A stretch of DNA of 64,000 nt. Source: Heliocybe sulcata (taxonomy: Eukaryota > Basidiomycota > Agaricomycetes > Gloeophyllales > Gloeophyllaceae). Of this stretch, positions 1 through 11,383 are shown piece after piece. The notes under the pieces are model-generated. The model saw only the letters and a list, made by a program, of their open reading frames with translations, made no database searches and was not told where the DNA came from. The stretch's first letter is position 1, and each line of letters begins with the position of its first letter. The stretch is from the NCBI GenBank assembly GCA_004369045.1, contig ML213518.1, positions 356,591-420,590 on the forward strand, given 5' to 3'. The position numbers and the translations under genes were made by a program.

Positions 1-1053
1 ATACAATGGCTCCCTATATACAGAGGTAGTTGGTAGCTACAGAGTCCCCCCCAGGCCCCGGTAAATCCGCCGGTAGGCCAAATCAGCAGGTTTAACGCTA
101 ACTAGCCTGCACCGGCGGGCGTGTGACCCAGGCTAATAAGCCTTAAAGTGTGGGACGTCTAGGTGCACAGGACAACAACGGAAACGGGGCCGCTGACCAA
201 GATCCCGGGCAGAGATGTTCGTCCGGTTATCATTATAACGAGATAAAGAAGGTTGTCGCTTTTGCCTATCAATATATGGCTAGACTCGACAGGGGCAGTC
301 AGGACAGACAACATCACCGCAGGGAGGATGGCAGTACTTGGTAAAGACACTTCAGGACTGTGTTATAAGCGCACAAACACCACGGAACAGCTACGGAACC
401 AATGCTCTTATATACTATGCATTTCGTTGCTTTGGCGTCGCACAAGACGCGGAATCAGGAATCGATGGCGGAAATCCGGCCTGCCTCGGTGGCGGTACTA
501 GGACACGGATAAATGGGTAACCGATAGTTGTGGCAAAACCCCTACGCGCTTGTTCGTCCTTCACCCTCTTGAAATTAAAATAGCACTAATATTGGGATGA
601 TTTCGCGCAGATCTTATAAATATTGCAGGTTGCGCCCCAGAAATATCCAAATTCCACCCTCGTGCAAGATCGAGGCGAGAAATTCAAGCGGATAGTCATC
701 TTGGCATCATCTGTCCTGTTTCGTCTTGACGCCTGCGACTGCTCCCGGTACTCAGCTCATGGAGGTCTGATGAAGGTCTGACAAGTGGCATGGACCCCTG
801 CCCCCCTGCCGTGCGAACACTATTGTCTGGTAAGGAGAGCATCGTAGAATCAGCTGTGGCTTATCTCACGCAAACACGAGCACCTTAACGGTTATTATTA
901 GCAGGGAAGACCCAAATTTCGTGCTGGGCACGACTTTGACGCCATTCTCCCACACGCGCATAATCCATGCCATTGGCCGTATTCTAGGCGATCGGAATGG
1001 GGGTTGAGCTCTACAATGGAGTTCGCCCACGCTGACCCAGGTGCCCGCCACAT
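1..1053. other. Gap without recognised gene (left edge)
   Basis: No open frame here shows conserved protein character or a convincing set of splice sites. The first 100 bases are GC-rich and carry a TATATA motif when read on the minus strand (about 16-21). I cannot assign the stretch to a known element. The last part is the presumed promoter and leader of the monooxygenase that follows. Confidence 0.5.
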
Positions 1054-2805
1054 ATGGATGCTATAGGCAGGCTATCTGTACGCGCCACTCCTTTACTGCA
1101 GGTCAAATAAAACTGACCACTTTCTTCGAGGTATAGAGCGTGCTATCAGCGCTCTTCTCGTCATCCAAGGGACAGACTGAGGATGCGCCTCCCAAGAAAG
1201 CGATAGCCATCGTCGGAGCAGGCACTGGCGGCATTGGCGCACTTAAAGCCCTCCTTGATCTTCCAGAAGAAGTACGCGAAGGCTGGAAGATAGACGTACT
1301 CGAACAAACCGCCCATGTCGGCGGGATGTGGTCAGTCTCAGTGCCTGACTGCATATCCGTCAATCTGACATTTGATTACCAAAGGGTACCGGAACCAAAT
1401 CCACCGCCTCCACCGGACCTCCCGAACACGCCACTCTACCCTGCTCTACGCACGAATACGCCGCATCCTACGAGTGAGCTCGCCTGGCCACACGCTACCA
1501 TCACACTAACATAAACGGGTGTATGTAGTGACGTACCCAAACTTCCCTTTTCCCCCATCCACACCCCTCTATCCTTCTCACTCCGCCCTCAAGGAATACC
1601 ACGAAGACTACGTGGTTTACCACAGCCTCATCCCATACATCCGATTCAAGCACGCCGTGCTCTCCGCGACTTACTCCGCTGCCTCTCGCTGGACGCTCAC
1701 CATCCGCGACTCTAGCAATAATACGGTAGCCACCTTCGACAGGCGATACGACCACCTTATTGTGGCGAAGGGCAACAACCACTATCCCAACATTCCCATA
1801 TGGCCTGGACAGGACGAGTGGCTCCATTCTGGCTCAAGCGGGACGAGACAGATCTTGCACTCGCTGTGGTACCGCGAGCCCGATGTATACAAAGACCACG
1901 TCGTCGTCGTCATCGGCGACGGCGCGAGCGGGCGTGACATGGCGGCGCAAACCCTTCCATTTGCGAAGGAGGTCTATCACTCGTATGACGCGAAGACGCT
2001 GCGCCCCATCGTACTACCCCCTGTACCCGGTGTCACACTGAAGCCCCGCATATCGCACTTTACTCGAACCTCGATAGTCTTCACCGACGGCACCGTCCTC
2101 GAGACCCCAGACGACGCGAAGACTACGGTTCTCCTCGGCACAGGCTTCGATACCGTTGTGCCCTGGCTCCCCCAGCTCACCGTCTCCCCTAACGTCGACT
2201 CTTCGACAACATCCCTAGCAACCAATAGACGGTACATTCGCCCGCTGTTCCGGCACGTACTCTCACTAGACCCATCAATACCCTCAGAAGCCCTGGCATT
2301 CGTCGGTTTACCGTTGTGGATCTCCAATGCCCCGAGCGACTACGCACAAGGTCTGTTGGTGGCGCACGCTATCGCAGATCCAAGTTGGCTGGGGAGCAGA
2401 GAGGAGTTGATGCACGATCTGAATAAGCAGGAAGATGCCTTGAGACTGCAAGGTATAAACCCTTACCGCTACGGCCACGCCTTCGCAACCGAAATCGAAT
2501 CCGAAGCCTACCTCAACGGCCTGATCGACCTACTACGCTCCAGGTCACCTACCAAGCTGCCCGCCTTCCTGTCTGATCCCGCCACACCGTACATGGCGCC
2601 CTGGCGCCGGCACGCCCGCGAGCAGACGTTCTTTATGCGGCGCGGGTGGCTCAGAGCACAGGCGATGGGTGTGGAACGGCAGTTTTATGAGGGTGCTCGG
2701 GCGGAGGCAGAGTGGGTGGAGAGAATGCGGATGCTGGAGGAGTGGACAAGGGAGATGGAGGAGCGGGAGGGGAGAATTAAAGGGGTTGTTGAAGAGCCGT
2801 TGTAG
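1054..2805 (+). CDS. FAD-dependent (FMO-like) monooxygenase
   Basis: Proposed exons 1054-1077, 1137-1473 and 1529-2805, giving 545 aa. The enzyme should use FAD and NADPH to put one oxygen atom on a nucleophilic N or S, or to do a Baeyer-Villiger reaction; the substrate is unknown. Visible motifs are the FAD Rossmann motif GAGTGG (about residues 35-40), a second nucleotide-binding motif GDGASG (about 250-255), and between them the FMO-type segment PGQDEW..HS. The frame has no ATG at its 5' end: a stop lies at 1134-1136. I therefore join a 24-nt first exon (MDAIGRLS) through a 59-nt intron with an AACTGAC branch site and TATAG acceptor. The second intron (1474-1528) has a CACTAAC branch site. 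The family is common in Agaricomycetes as single genes. Exons 2-3 are secure; exon 1 is an inference. Confidence 0.85.
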
Positions 2806-3150
2806 GTGCAGGTAGGGCGAGTGAGTGATGAGGACGAGGAGTGGAGGAGGGCAGCTGACGGGACGGTGACATTGTAGAGGAGAGTTGTAGGTAAGAAGCA
2901 GGGAGGAAAGGGGTCAATGATTGTTGCCTCGAAGCGTCGTGTTGTCGAATAGAATAGATGAATACGGAGGTCATCTCTAGACTACGCCTCACCTCTCATG
3001 TCGGTGCACGCCAAACGCATTAACCAGGAAATCGTCTATACCGCAATAGAAAAGTAAGGTAAGGATATCATAAGTAGGCATAAGATCGTTCAAGTCCGGG
3101 CGTCACATAATAACATTACAAGAGCAACTTGAGGAGCGGTATCCCGAACT
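2806..3150. other. Convergent intergenic spacer
   Basis: Spacer between the 3' ends of the monooxygenase (+) and the syntaxin (-). It should hold both 3' UTRs. I see no gene or clear repeat in it. Confidence 0.6.
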
Positions 3151-4258
3151 TCAAGACAAGATCTGTTGTATTCGTATCAGTGATGTGATCGACAGCGGCA
3201 AGAAGACAAAATCTTACTTACAGCGAGTAATACGACCAGAACGACGACGACAAGCACGAGCATCAAGCAGAGCGCGCGGCGGCCCGCTTTCCGTTGGTAA
3301 TCGTGTGCTGTCGTGAGCTCCTCGGCTGCGCCTGAGGTGTCAACGGCAATCGAGGAGATATTTGACTCGATGTTGTCTTGAAGCAATGGCATTAGATACA
3401 GCTTCTTACCCACGAATTATAGGAGAAAGCCATGCTTGGCTCACCGATCATTGTGCCCTGCTCGTTGACAACTGTCCCCAGATCCTTGAATATCTCGGCA
3501 AGCTCATGTATACTCGTTTCAATTTCGCGGATCTCGGATTGCCGCTCCTCGATGAGGGACTCTTGGTAGGCAAGCTCAGCGGGAGAAAGCGTCGATTGCA
3601 GGAGCTGTTGCTGTTGCTGTTGTTGCGGCTCAAAGGACGGGGAGGAAGGACTGGGTCACGTGAGTGAGGTCGAGAATGTAGGAGGACGGAGGAGAAACGC
3701 ACGCATGGTCTTCGTCGTCTGCAAGCACCTTGACGCCTTCTACGACTGTGCGTTGCCGCTCCGCGCTGAGCTGCTGTGCGCGTTGGAAGGCGACCAGAGA
3801 GAGTTGAAAGTCGTGAGACGTCTTCTGGAGCGGTGTCTTGCGATGTGGCTGGGTGACACGAGACCGGTTAACGCCCAGTCGATGGAGACTTCTATGAAAT
3901 GAACTCACCAGACTCGCACCAAGCTTGACAAGCTCCTTCAAATCATCGCTTCCTCTCTTCGCCATCGCCCGCGTCGTCTCTGTCAAATCATGTCTTTCAC
4001 GTCTCATTCTCTACGCAGCGTCCTCACATGGCCTCATCACACTCACAGGCTCTTCCGCAACGCGTTGCTATCTCTCGGCGTGCCGAGCTGGTCGACGAGC
4101 TTCGATATACCCTGCACATTGGCGTTGATCTTGAACACCTGGAGCGACAGCGACGACTGCAGTTTTTGAAACTCTGCGTCTTCGCTCGACTGGGCCTGCT
4201 GCGGCGAATTAAACGAACGAGGAGATGCGAGTCCGGTTTCGATATCTGCGAAGCTCAT
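3151..4258 (-). CDS. PEP12: Syntaxin, Pep12/Vam3-type Qa-SNARE
   Basis: Minus-strand exons 4258-4047, 3993-3909, 3836-3703, 3650-3445, 3376-3222 and 3162-3151, 267 aa. Endosomal or vacuolar t-SNARE that pairs with Qb/Qc/R SNAREs to fuse Golgi-derived vesicles with the prevacuole. The start MSFADIETG is typical of this family. An N-terminal helical Habc-like region (about 25-130) is followed by a Q-rich linker (QQQQQQQ, about 153-159), a SNARE motif (about 175-235) with the zero-layer glutamine in NEQGTM (about Q208), and a C-terminal hydrophobic anchor rich in Val/Leu. The last exon has only four codons (I-L-S-stop). The next upstream in-frame initiator is not ATG, so the start at 4258 is firm. 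Pep12 is the best match; Vam3-like function cannot be excluded. Confidence 0.9.
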
Positions 4259-6252
4259 TGTCGGCCTCGTCGTCGGCAAGAAGATAGTCTGCTAACCGAC
4301 AAGTACCGCTGCGGGGCGGGATCTGTGCATATCGCGTGGATGCCACGTGGCGTGTCGAACCTGCGCCACCGACCTCACCCGGCTGCATGCGGTTGAAGCA
4401 TTTGAAGCATATCTTATGGATGCCTAAATCACTGCTTTAGTGGCAGTGAATGATTACTGTTGCAGGATTCGGGGGATTTGCTGAGGTAGAATTGCCAACG
4501 CTCGACCTGAAGCCAGACTGCAGTCATAGCCACCCGCCAACATCTCACGAGCGCTCCCATGGTATGTTATCCCCCTCAGACTCGGAGCGGTCAACTTAAT
4601 GGCTTCTTTGTAGACTCTACTGCGGTACATTACGTTGCAGCAGTTGGTGGCCGTCGCCATTCAGAAATTACCCTGGAGGTCCTCTCTCTGAATCCAACGA
4701 TGATTCGGCTACCGAAGTGGTACGTTTCCACTCGTCATGGACTGGCTCCTATGATATATAGCCAACTGGCGCGATATCGTCTTGAAAGCTCGAATTCCTG
4801 CTGTACTACCCCGAGAACCAGATTCACAGGGATATCGCAGTCGATCTGCATACGTCTTGCCAGAGGTTCCTTCGGCGGCAGCAAAGGTCACCAGTCAAAT
4901 CTACAGGCCGCTACCTCACGTAGGAGACACAAACTGGATATCTATCGAATCATTGTCGTGGACTATAAGGCTCTGTACTACGGCTTATTTGCCAGCTAGC
5001 TGCCTGGACTGCAGGAGAACGTGATGGCGGCACGTCTCGTGAAAGATGCTTGTGGCTCTCCTCAGTCGACAAGAAACTGCTCTTTTCTGACGCATGATGG
5101 ATACACACTCGGCCCTAGCTTGTTGGTCGGCCATAGAATCTTTACTCCTTGTTTGGACCTATCTGGCTCGGTGCTGGAGACAAATTCACATCATTCGTCT
5201 CCAACCAAAATTTACAAATCAGTGGACCTTGCTCGGCTATACCCTCAACAGGCCTGGTAAGCATGATAAAGCATAGTTTGCGCTGGTTACCAGAGACATG
5301 GACATAACCGTGTTGCTCAGGTACGGTCTCTGGCCCAGCTATACTTAAGTTATACCCGGACCAGGACATGGAGCAGCGACTCGATACAGGCGACACGCAC
5401 CACCTAGCACCTCATGTTCCTGTACTGGCTTCCTCCGATGATACCCGAGGATCGCCATGCCAAAGGGAGTTAGACGATGCTTTAGGTTTCTCGAGGGCTG
5501 AGCGCTGATCAGGATAGCGAGGCTTGTCAGAGAGCTCCAGCTGGTTCAAATAGTTCACACACCCTATTTGAGGACGGAGGCCGTCGCTGTATTACTCGGT
5601 GTTCGGTAAAATCCTGTTATCTCTTCAATACTGGCGGCCGCCCTCGTAGATTGAGCCACCATTGGCCAGTGGAGCCAATGTTCATTGAGTACATGTGGCA
5701 TGCGAATGTATACAACCCATTCTTGATGTTGGCATTCCTTATTTAATAAGCATTGAGAAGATAGCTAAAGTTCACGGATTATTCTGTCAGAGACTCGGTG
5801 GCCTTGTGCCCGAGCAACGTTATATTGTCCTCCTTTCGTGATATGGCGAAATAAAATAATTGGACCGCGGAGCCGTACACTTACTCCATGGTCACAGCCT
5901 TCGGAGATGGAGAAGTGGTGGTGCAATGCTAGTTACTATGGGCGTTCATAAAATCTTCAGGTGATCGCCGTCTCCTCCTTTTGTCCCGTTGAACTCGTAA
6001 GTAGGAGAATTGTGCGGACGTTTTGCCCCCATCAGACGTGCTGTAGGTAAGTCTCCCGAGAGCACCGTGGGCGCCCGAGTTCTTCCGACCAATGCCGGTA
6101 GCTGACTCAGCACTGCTATCACGATTGCGCGAGCGTCATGGGTGTTTTCAGCAGGAAATGTAGACCCGCAGAATCGAAGCTAAGTTGACCGTCTATAATC
6201 TTGCCTCTTACCTACGAGGACGTGTAATTTCGGTACATCCGATATACCAACG
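4259..6252. other. Long intergenic region, no supported gene
   Basis: About 2 kb between the divergent syntaxin (-) and quinone oxidoreductase (+). Open frames at 4559-4999 and 5021-5276 have possible splice sites near them but no family signature I recognise, and the frames do not link into a coherent protein. The stretch also holds both promoters. AT-rich patches occur around 5740-5880. Confidence 0.5.
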
Positions 6253-7738
6253 ATGGCCCAAATGCGCGCCGTTCTCATCAAAGATGAGAAGGGCCCGATT
6301 GAAAACCTCTACATTGGAGAGGCGACAAAGCCTAGTCCTGGGCCCGGACAGGTCCTGGTAAAGGTTTGTTATTTCCTCAGGAAATCTGTCAGCGTGTTGG
6401 TAATTCACGGCAATAGATCAAGGCCTTTGGTCTGAACAGAATGGACATCATGCAGCGCAATGGCATGTACCCGGTTCCCCCTGGTGCCTCCAAAATCCTG
6501 GGAGCCGAATTCTCTGGCACCATCTCTGAAATAGGACCCACTGTCTCGGGGTGGCAAATTGGCGACGAGGTCCTCGGTCTCGCTGGTGGAGTGAGTGAAC
6601 CGTGACCTAGAATACCTTCTCATCCACTTAACACCGTATGGTGATTTCAGGGCGCGTACGCCGAGTACATCGTCGTTCACGACAGGCTGGTCATCAAGAA
6701 GCCCGCCCATCTGAATTGGGTGGAGGCGGCCAGCGTTCCAGAGAATTTCCTAACCGGTAGGAATATTCTCAACCGGATACTGTACTTCGGCAGCGCTCAT
6801 AGTATATCTGCGTTCCGCAGCCTACCAGGCTTTAATTGTGATCGCCGAGTTCAAAGCGGGAGAAAGCGTTCTCATCCACGCGGGTGCCTCTGGTGTCGGC
6901 ATAGCAGCCATTCAGATGGCCAGAGCATACGGCGCGTCAGCATGCTTCCTTTGTTCGTTCCTGATCGACTTTTGACATGCATCGTTCACTGCTTTCACAG
7001 CAAGAATGTCATTGCTACAGCATCAACCGAAGAGAAGCTGAAGTGGCTCCTCTCCATTCCCAACGGCGCGACGCATGCTGTCAATTACAGGACCCAGGAC
7101 TTCGCCGAGGAAGCAAAGAAGATCACGGAGGGGAAGGGCGTCAACGTAGTGATTGATTTTGTAGGTCAAAGTCACTGGCAGAAGAATATCGACAGCTTGG
7201 CAGTTGATGGGCGCATGACAATGCTTGCTCTACTCAGCGGTAAGTGGAGAGATACGACAGGCCAACGAACAGATGTCATTATCTTTTTGAGCAGGAGCGG
7301 AAATTCCCCAGTTTAACTTGATGCCAATTCTATACAAGCGTCTCCGAATTCAAGGGTCCACCCTGCGAGCCCGCTCAGTTGAATACCAGGAAGACCTTAT
7401 CCAGCGGTATGTAATCCGAACGACTTGCCGTACACTCGCTTCATTACATATGCCCAGATTTAAGCGTGATTTGCTGGACAAGGTGTCCGGGTGTCAAGGC
7501 GACACCGCGATTCGTACCTACATCCACAAGGTGGGCTTCACTTATCCTTCACCGTGTACCGATGGAATGACCATCTCAACTTAATCAGGTCTATCCCTGG
7601 ACTGAAATTCAGGATGCTCATCGCTGCATGGAGTCGAATACGAACAGGTGACGACAATATGTGCTTTCTCGTGCTCCCGGCTTGATGAACTGATGGTTCC
7701 TATCCGACAGTGGGAAGATCATCTGCGAAATCCCATGA
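6253..7738 (+). CDS. NADPH:quinone oxidoreductase, zeta-crystallin/PIG3 type
   Basis: Nine exons: 6253-6363, 6417-6590, 6651-6756, 6821-6935, 7001-7239, 7295-7406, 7458-7530, 7589-7647 and 7711-7738; 338 aa, the usual length of the family. A medium-chain dehydrogenase/reductase without zinc that uses NADPH to reduce quinones. Visible signatures are the N-terminal GroES-like part (GAEFSG.., GDEVLGLAGG), the quinone oxidoreductase motif HAGASGVGIAAIQMA for NADPH binding, and the C-terminal AHRCMESN..GKIICEI. All introns are 51-65 nt with standard ends. Most similar by eye to TP53I3-like enzymes. Cytosolic; I see no targeting peptide. Confidence 0.93.
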
Positions 7739-10278
7739 GCGGGTCAAGAAGCCATACTTACCGCCGTGTGCCGACAGTGAGAGAAGCATGGGGAATGACC
7801 CAGACCAATTCTATGTAGCAACGTCAAATCAAGTGTAACCCTACAAGGAACGAGGGTATTGCGACTGATATTCAAAGGTTGCGCTGGCCCAGAGAATTTT
7901 GACCGAAGAGCGGCGTTGGCCATGGAAAAGCTCCTCGGTACAGAAGACTGTGGTTTTATAAATGAGACAGTCTAGTGCATTACAGGAAAGATTGTGGTTG
8001 GTCACTGATCGCCCGCAAAGACCGAGTGTGCGGATATGTATCACCATGTCTGCACCCTCGAGCAAGCATCAGCGGGTCCATGAAGTTGATCGTCACTGAA
8101 AAAAAAGTCTTACCACCCTTGATGTAATCCAGATGCGTCGGCTTCCCTCACCATCTACCTGCCCGCTAACAGAGACGCAGCATAGCAAAAGCGAAGGATC
8201 AGATAGCAGCAACGACGGTCACAAGCCCGCACTGCAGGACATCCGACCATAGTTTCTCACACAACAATAGACCACCTGAATACTGTATCCTCCTATGGAG
8301 TTCCAATCACTTGGAATGTCCTCACCTGTTGTTTATCAAGATAGCATCGAATGGCCGGCTTGGTCTAGTGGCCGACGACCCGCGAATCGCGGTTGAAGCG
8401 CTGAAGAACCGCAAACACTATGGCCAGCTAAGAATATCAGCCGGAAGAAGGATCTTCTAAGGACATCCCTGGGGACAGATGAGTCTAGGTGCCTTAGGAG
8501 GCCGGAGATATGCATACCCATTCAAGGAAAGCCAGGAAGAAACGTCATACCAATATTATCGACTTACATATCCTTCAGAGGAAGGAAGGTCACTCGCCAT
8601 TGGACGACATACACGGACGCTGTATTGTGTTATCCGGTGTCCGGGCCCGATACATAATGAAGTTTGAATCGGGATCACCGTGGCCTCGTTGCGTACAACG
8701 GGAAGCCTGTACCACCGTGGCGTCTCGGGAGATAGGATCGTTCGGCGGACGCGTGATCATGAGATTGCGGTTCTCCCGTCATTCTCGTCGATTGACGCGG
8801 TAGAAGCGCGGCGACCTGGGAGAGGGAGACAGAGAGGAGATGGAACCAGGAAGGGTTGTGGTATGGAAGTGCGGTCCTCGCCCTCGACACGTTGTCCGGA
8901 TGAACAGGAGAGACAGCCGGTATGTAATCGTGAACACTTTGGATTCGCCGATAGTTCTACGTGCTTCTTTCCACTGATTTGGTCCTGGCGGAAGCGATTA
9001 GGACCGACTGCATATAACTTTCACGTACCTTCGGTGCCTTGGTTTATCAAAGCTTAAGCGTTCACGCCGGTTACGTATACTGGGCCCTTGAGCGCGAGTG
9101 TCGGCGATACGTGCACTGTCCCCAGAGATGTCGCCGGACATCGAGCTTCGACATGCGCTCCCATTCAATGCAGTTGAAGTCCCATTGAGTTGAAGTACTG
9201 ATGCAGCTCCGAGACTTCAGGCGATACTATCCGGGTCAGGTGAAATGGTGCTGTGGCGTACTGTGGCCTTCGGAATTTTTGGGCATCTTCGTCGACGCCA
9301 GATCCAGAGGTTATTGCCACAGCGATCCCAGTTGAAACTCTAGACCTGCTACTGCCGACGGCGAAGATGTCGACAAGGGGAAAGCCCGAAAAAACCCCTT
9401 CGCACCTGCAACCCGGAAAGGGCAGGCCCAAAAAAAACCAACCCGCCCCAAAACAAAAGGACCAGAGGAACTACTACGACACAAGAACGACTACTAACTC
9501 CCCGAAGGCCCCGCAAGGTGAACCCAACGGCCTGGCCAAGCCCAACAAAAAAGGAAACCCAACAAGAACAAAAACCGTCCACAATTCTGTGCGGCATAGC
9601 ATGAGTCAATCACGGTGGCTTACAAAGGTTAATAGAAGGAGCCATACTATTAATTGCCTGGTCGCACAATAAGCGGGCGGTGCCGAGCACTGGTCTCACG
9701 CACATTGCAAGCCGTGATATCTCCATCCGTGCACCTGCTTAAGCGGCCCGAAGATACGCGTCCAGTGCTGCAGTGCTTTCCTCTTGCCGCTACGCGTCGC
9801 GTCGATGGAATATTACCTGTGATCATTAAGCAAGATCAAGTTCTGATACCTTTTGGTGTTTAGTTACGGCAAGTTACCTCCATCCGTCTATCACGGATCT
9901 CTCCTTGCATACTATGCATGTCCAATGGGGTACCTGATCTACAAACGTCTTTGCTTCTTGGGCGTCCGTGCAGTGCCCACCGCGTTTCTCGTACGAAGGC
10001 GACTGAAACAGATAGACTCGGTCGGAGATGGCCCTCCTCCTCGGCGTCTAAGTCGTTGCCACGCACCTCGATAATAGGTGTCATCATGTATCAGGATCTT
10101 TCGGCCTGTTACGCGCACAGGGGAAGCGGTGAATTAAGTAAGTGGGAGCTGTGCTACACGCATCCGTGGGACTCCATCGTTCGCGCGCAGCATTGGCGGT
10201 CCCGTTATCCCTTTCGAGCGACTCGGGTTGAGACTTCCGTTTCTGTATCATCAATCGAAAGCTGCGCCCTCCGAATCC
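7739..10278. other. Long intergenic region, no supported gene
   Basis: About 2.5 kb with many short open frames in all directions but no conserved domain or consistent codon signal. A Lys/Pro/Asn-rich frame at 9367-9580 looks like low-complexity sequence. A tRNA-like A-box at about 8360 has no matching acceptor stem. No transposase or reverse transcriptase signature was seen. Confidence 0.5.
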
Positions 10279-10284
10279 TATAAA
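10279..10284 (+). promoter_or_regulatory. TATA box before mini-ORF
   Basis: TATAAA, 117 bases before the ATG at 10401, followed by a pyrimidine-rich stretch typical of strong fungal promoters. Confidence 0.5.
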
Positions 10285-10400
10285 GAGGACCCTGCTATGC
10301 CCGCTCCCTCCATTATCCCATCTTCAGGTACTTCAGCGCCTGGGACTCGACCACCTTCGCTGCGTCTCTGCTCATCCTCATCCCAACACAAACCACCACA

Positions 10401-10499
10401 ATGAGCTCTCCCCAGAAGCCCCGTCCCACCCAAGGTGGCTCTTCATCGCAGGGCACCATTCGCAGCACTGCGAGCAGCACCGGCGCCGTCTTTTTCTGA
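10401..10499 (+). CDS. Possible mini-gene, 32 aa, unknown
   Basis: An ATG in good fungal context (a CACCACA-like leader) opens 32 codons: MSSPQKPRPTQGG at the start, Ser/Thr-rich in the middle, TGAVFF at the end. It is preceded by a TATA box at 10279 and a C/T-rich leader, as in highly expressed fungal genes. About 115 bases after the stop lies a consensus intron (10615-10677: GTGAGT, TGCTGAC branch, TTCCAG), so the transcript may have a 3' UTR intron, or this ORF may be only the first part of a different structure. It has no CaaX box, so it is not a pheromone precursor. I do not recognise the protein. Confidence 0.4.
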   Translation: MSSPQKPRPTQGGSSSQGTIRSTASSTGAVFF

Positions 10500-10679
10500 G
10501 GCCCGGCCGCGCTCGCCAACACCACCTATACACTACCAGCGCATAGTCAATAATCTCTCGATCCTGTCGCGTTCATCCCTAGCCTAAGTCTGGAGTGGCA
10601 GGTTTCGTTAATGAGTGAGTCTAGTCGTATTATTTTCATACCGAGTGGCATGCTGACCTTGGTGCCTGTCCTTCCAGAC

Positions 10680-11383
10680 TAATCCAGGCTGCAACCCCGT
10701 CTCGCAGACCTCGTCAATCTTTGCAATTCGCAAGCATCCGAATCGTAATACAGCCCACCATCTATAACTTATTCAAGACCATCTTGCTCTAGCCGAATCG
10801 CGATCTGGGAGGCGAGAACTCCGCGGTCAAGATTTGGATCTTGGGACTGTGATTAATCTAGGCGCGGCACTGCAAAGATTTATAGTAATTAATTATCGGT
10901 TCTGGCCTTGCATAATACTGCCGTCACTGTAGCTTACCCCGTAGACCTGTCTCCTGTAGAAGCCCCGCACCTCTCATCGCACGCACCTGAAATGTAATTG
11001 CATACGATTAATTTTTGATCTTTCACACCACGGGCTGATGGTATCAGCCATCAACGCCGCACCCACTGCGAAAGCGGATGCGAAAGAGTTCCGAGATGGA
11101 TCTCGTTCATCCGCACGGCTTCTCGCGTTCTGAAATCGGCAAGACCATCTTCAAACCTCTTCAACAAGCAATCCGCAGTGCTGACCATCGAGGCGCGAGG
11201 TCCAACGGACCGAAGAGTAGTCGAGGGAACAATGCCATGCAGGCCTCAGTCCGACAAGGGCGAGAAAATATGGTGACTGACGTGTACTCAGAGCAAAGTA
11301 CAATCACTGAAGGTGGCAGGGATTTCAGTGCAACGCTATGTTTGGAAATGTCGGAAGATTGAGTAGCGTCACTTAGGACCAGG
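10680..11383. other. Intergenic region
   Basis: About 700 bases holding the presumed 3' part of the mini-gene transcript and the 3' UTR of the hydrolase on the other strand. An open frame at 11078-11362 has no recognisable family features. Confidence 0.5.

Noticed and set aside
1-540. Possible end of a repeated element at the left edge (TATATA and GC-rich border)
   Set aside because: No paired terminal repeat, primer site or coding part is visible within the window, so no family can be named.
4557-5280. Possible multi-exon gene between syntaxin and quinone oxidoreductase
   Set aside because: Several GT and AG sites exist, but no combination gives a continuous protein with recognisable family character.
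8350-8400. tRNA-like box (GGTCTAGTGG)
   Set aside because: An A-box-like stretch is present, but no matching acceptor stem, no clear B box and no cloverleaf can be drawn.
10401-10499. Mating pheromone precursor
   Set aside because: The small size fits, but the peptide ends in TGAVFF and has no cysteine for a CaaX box.
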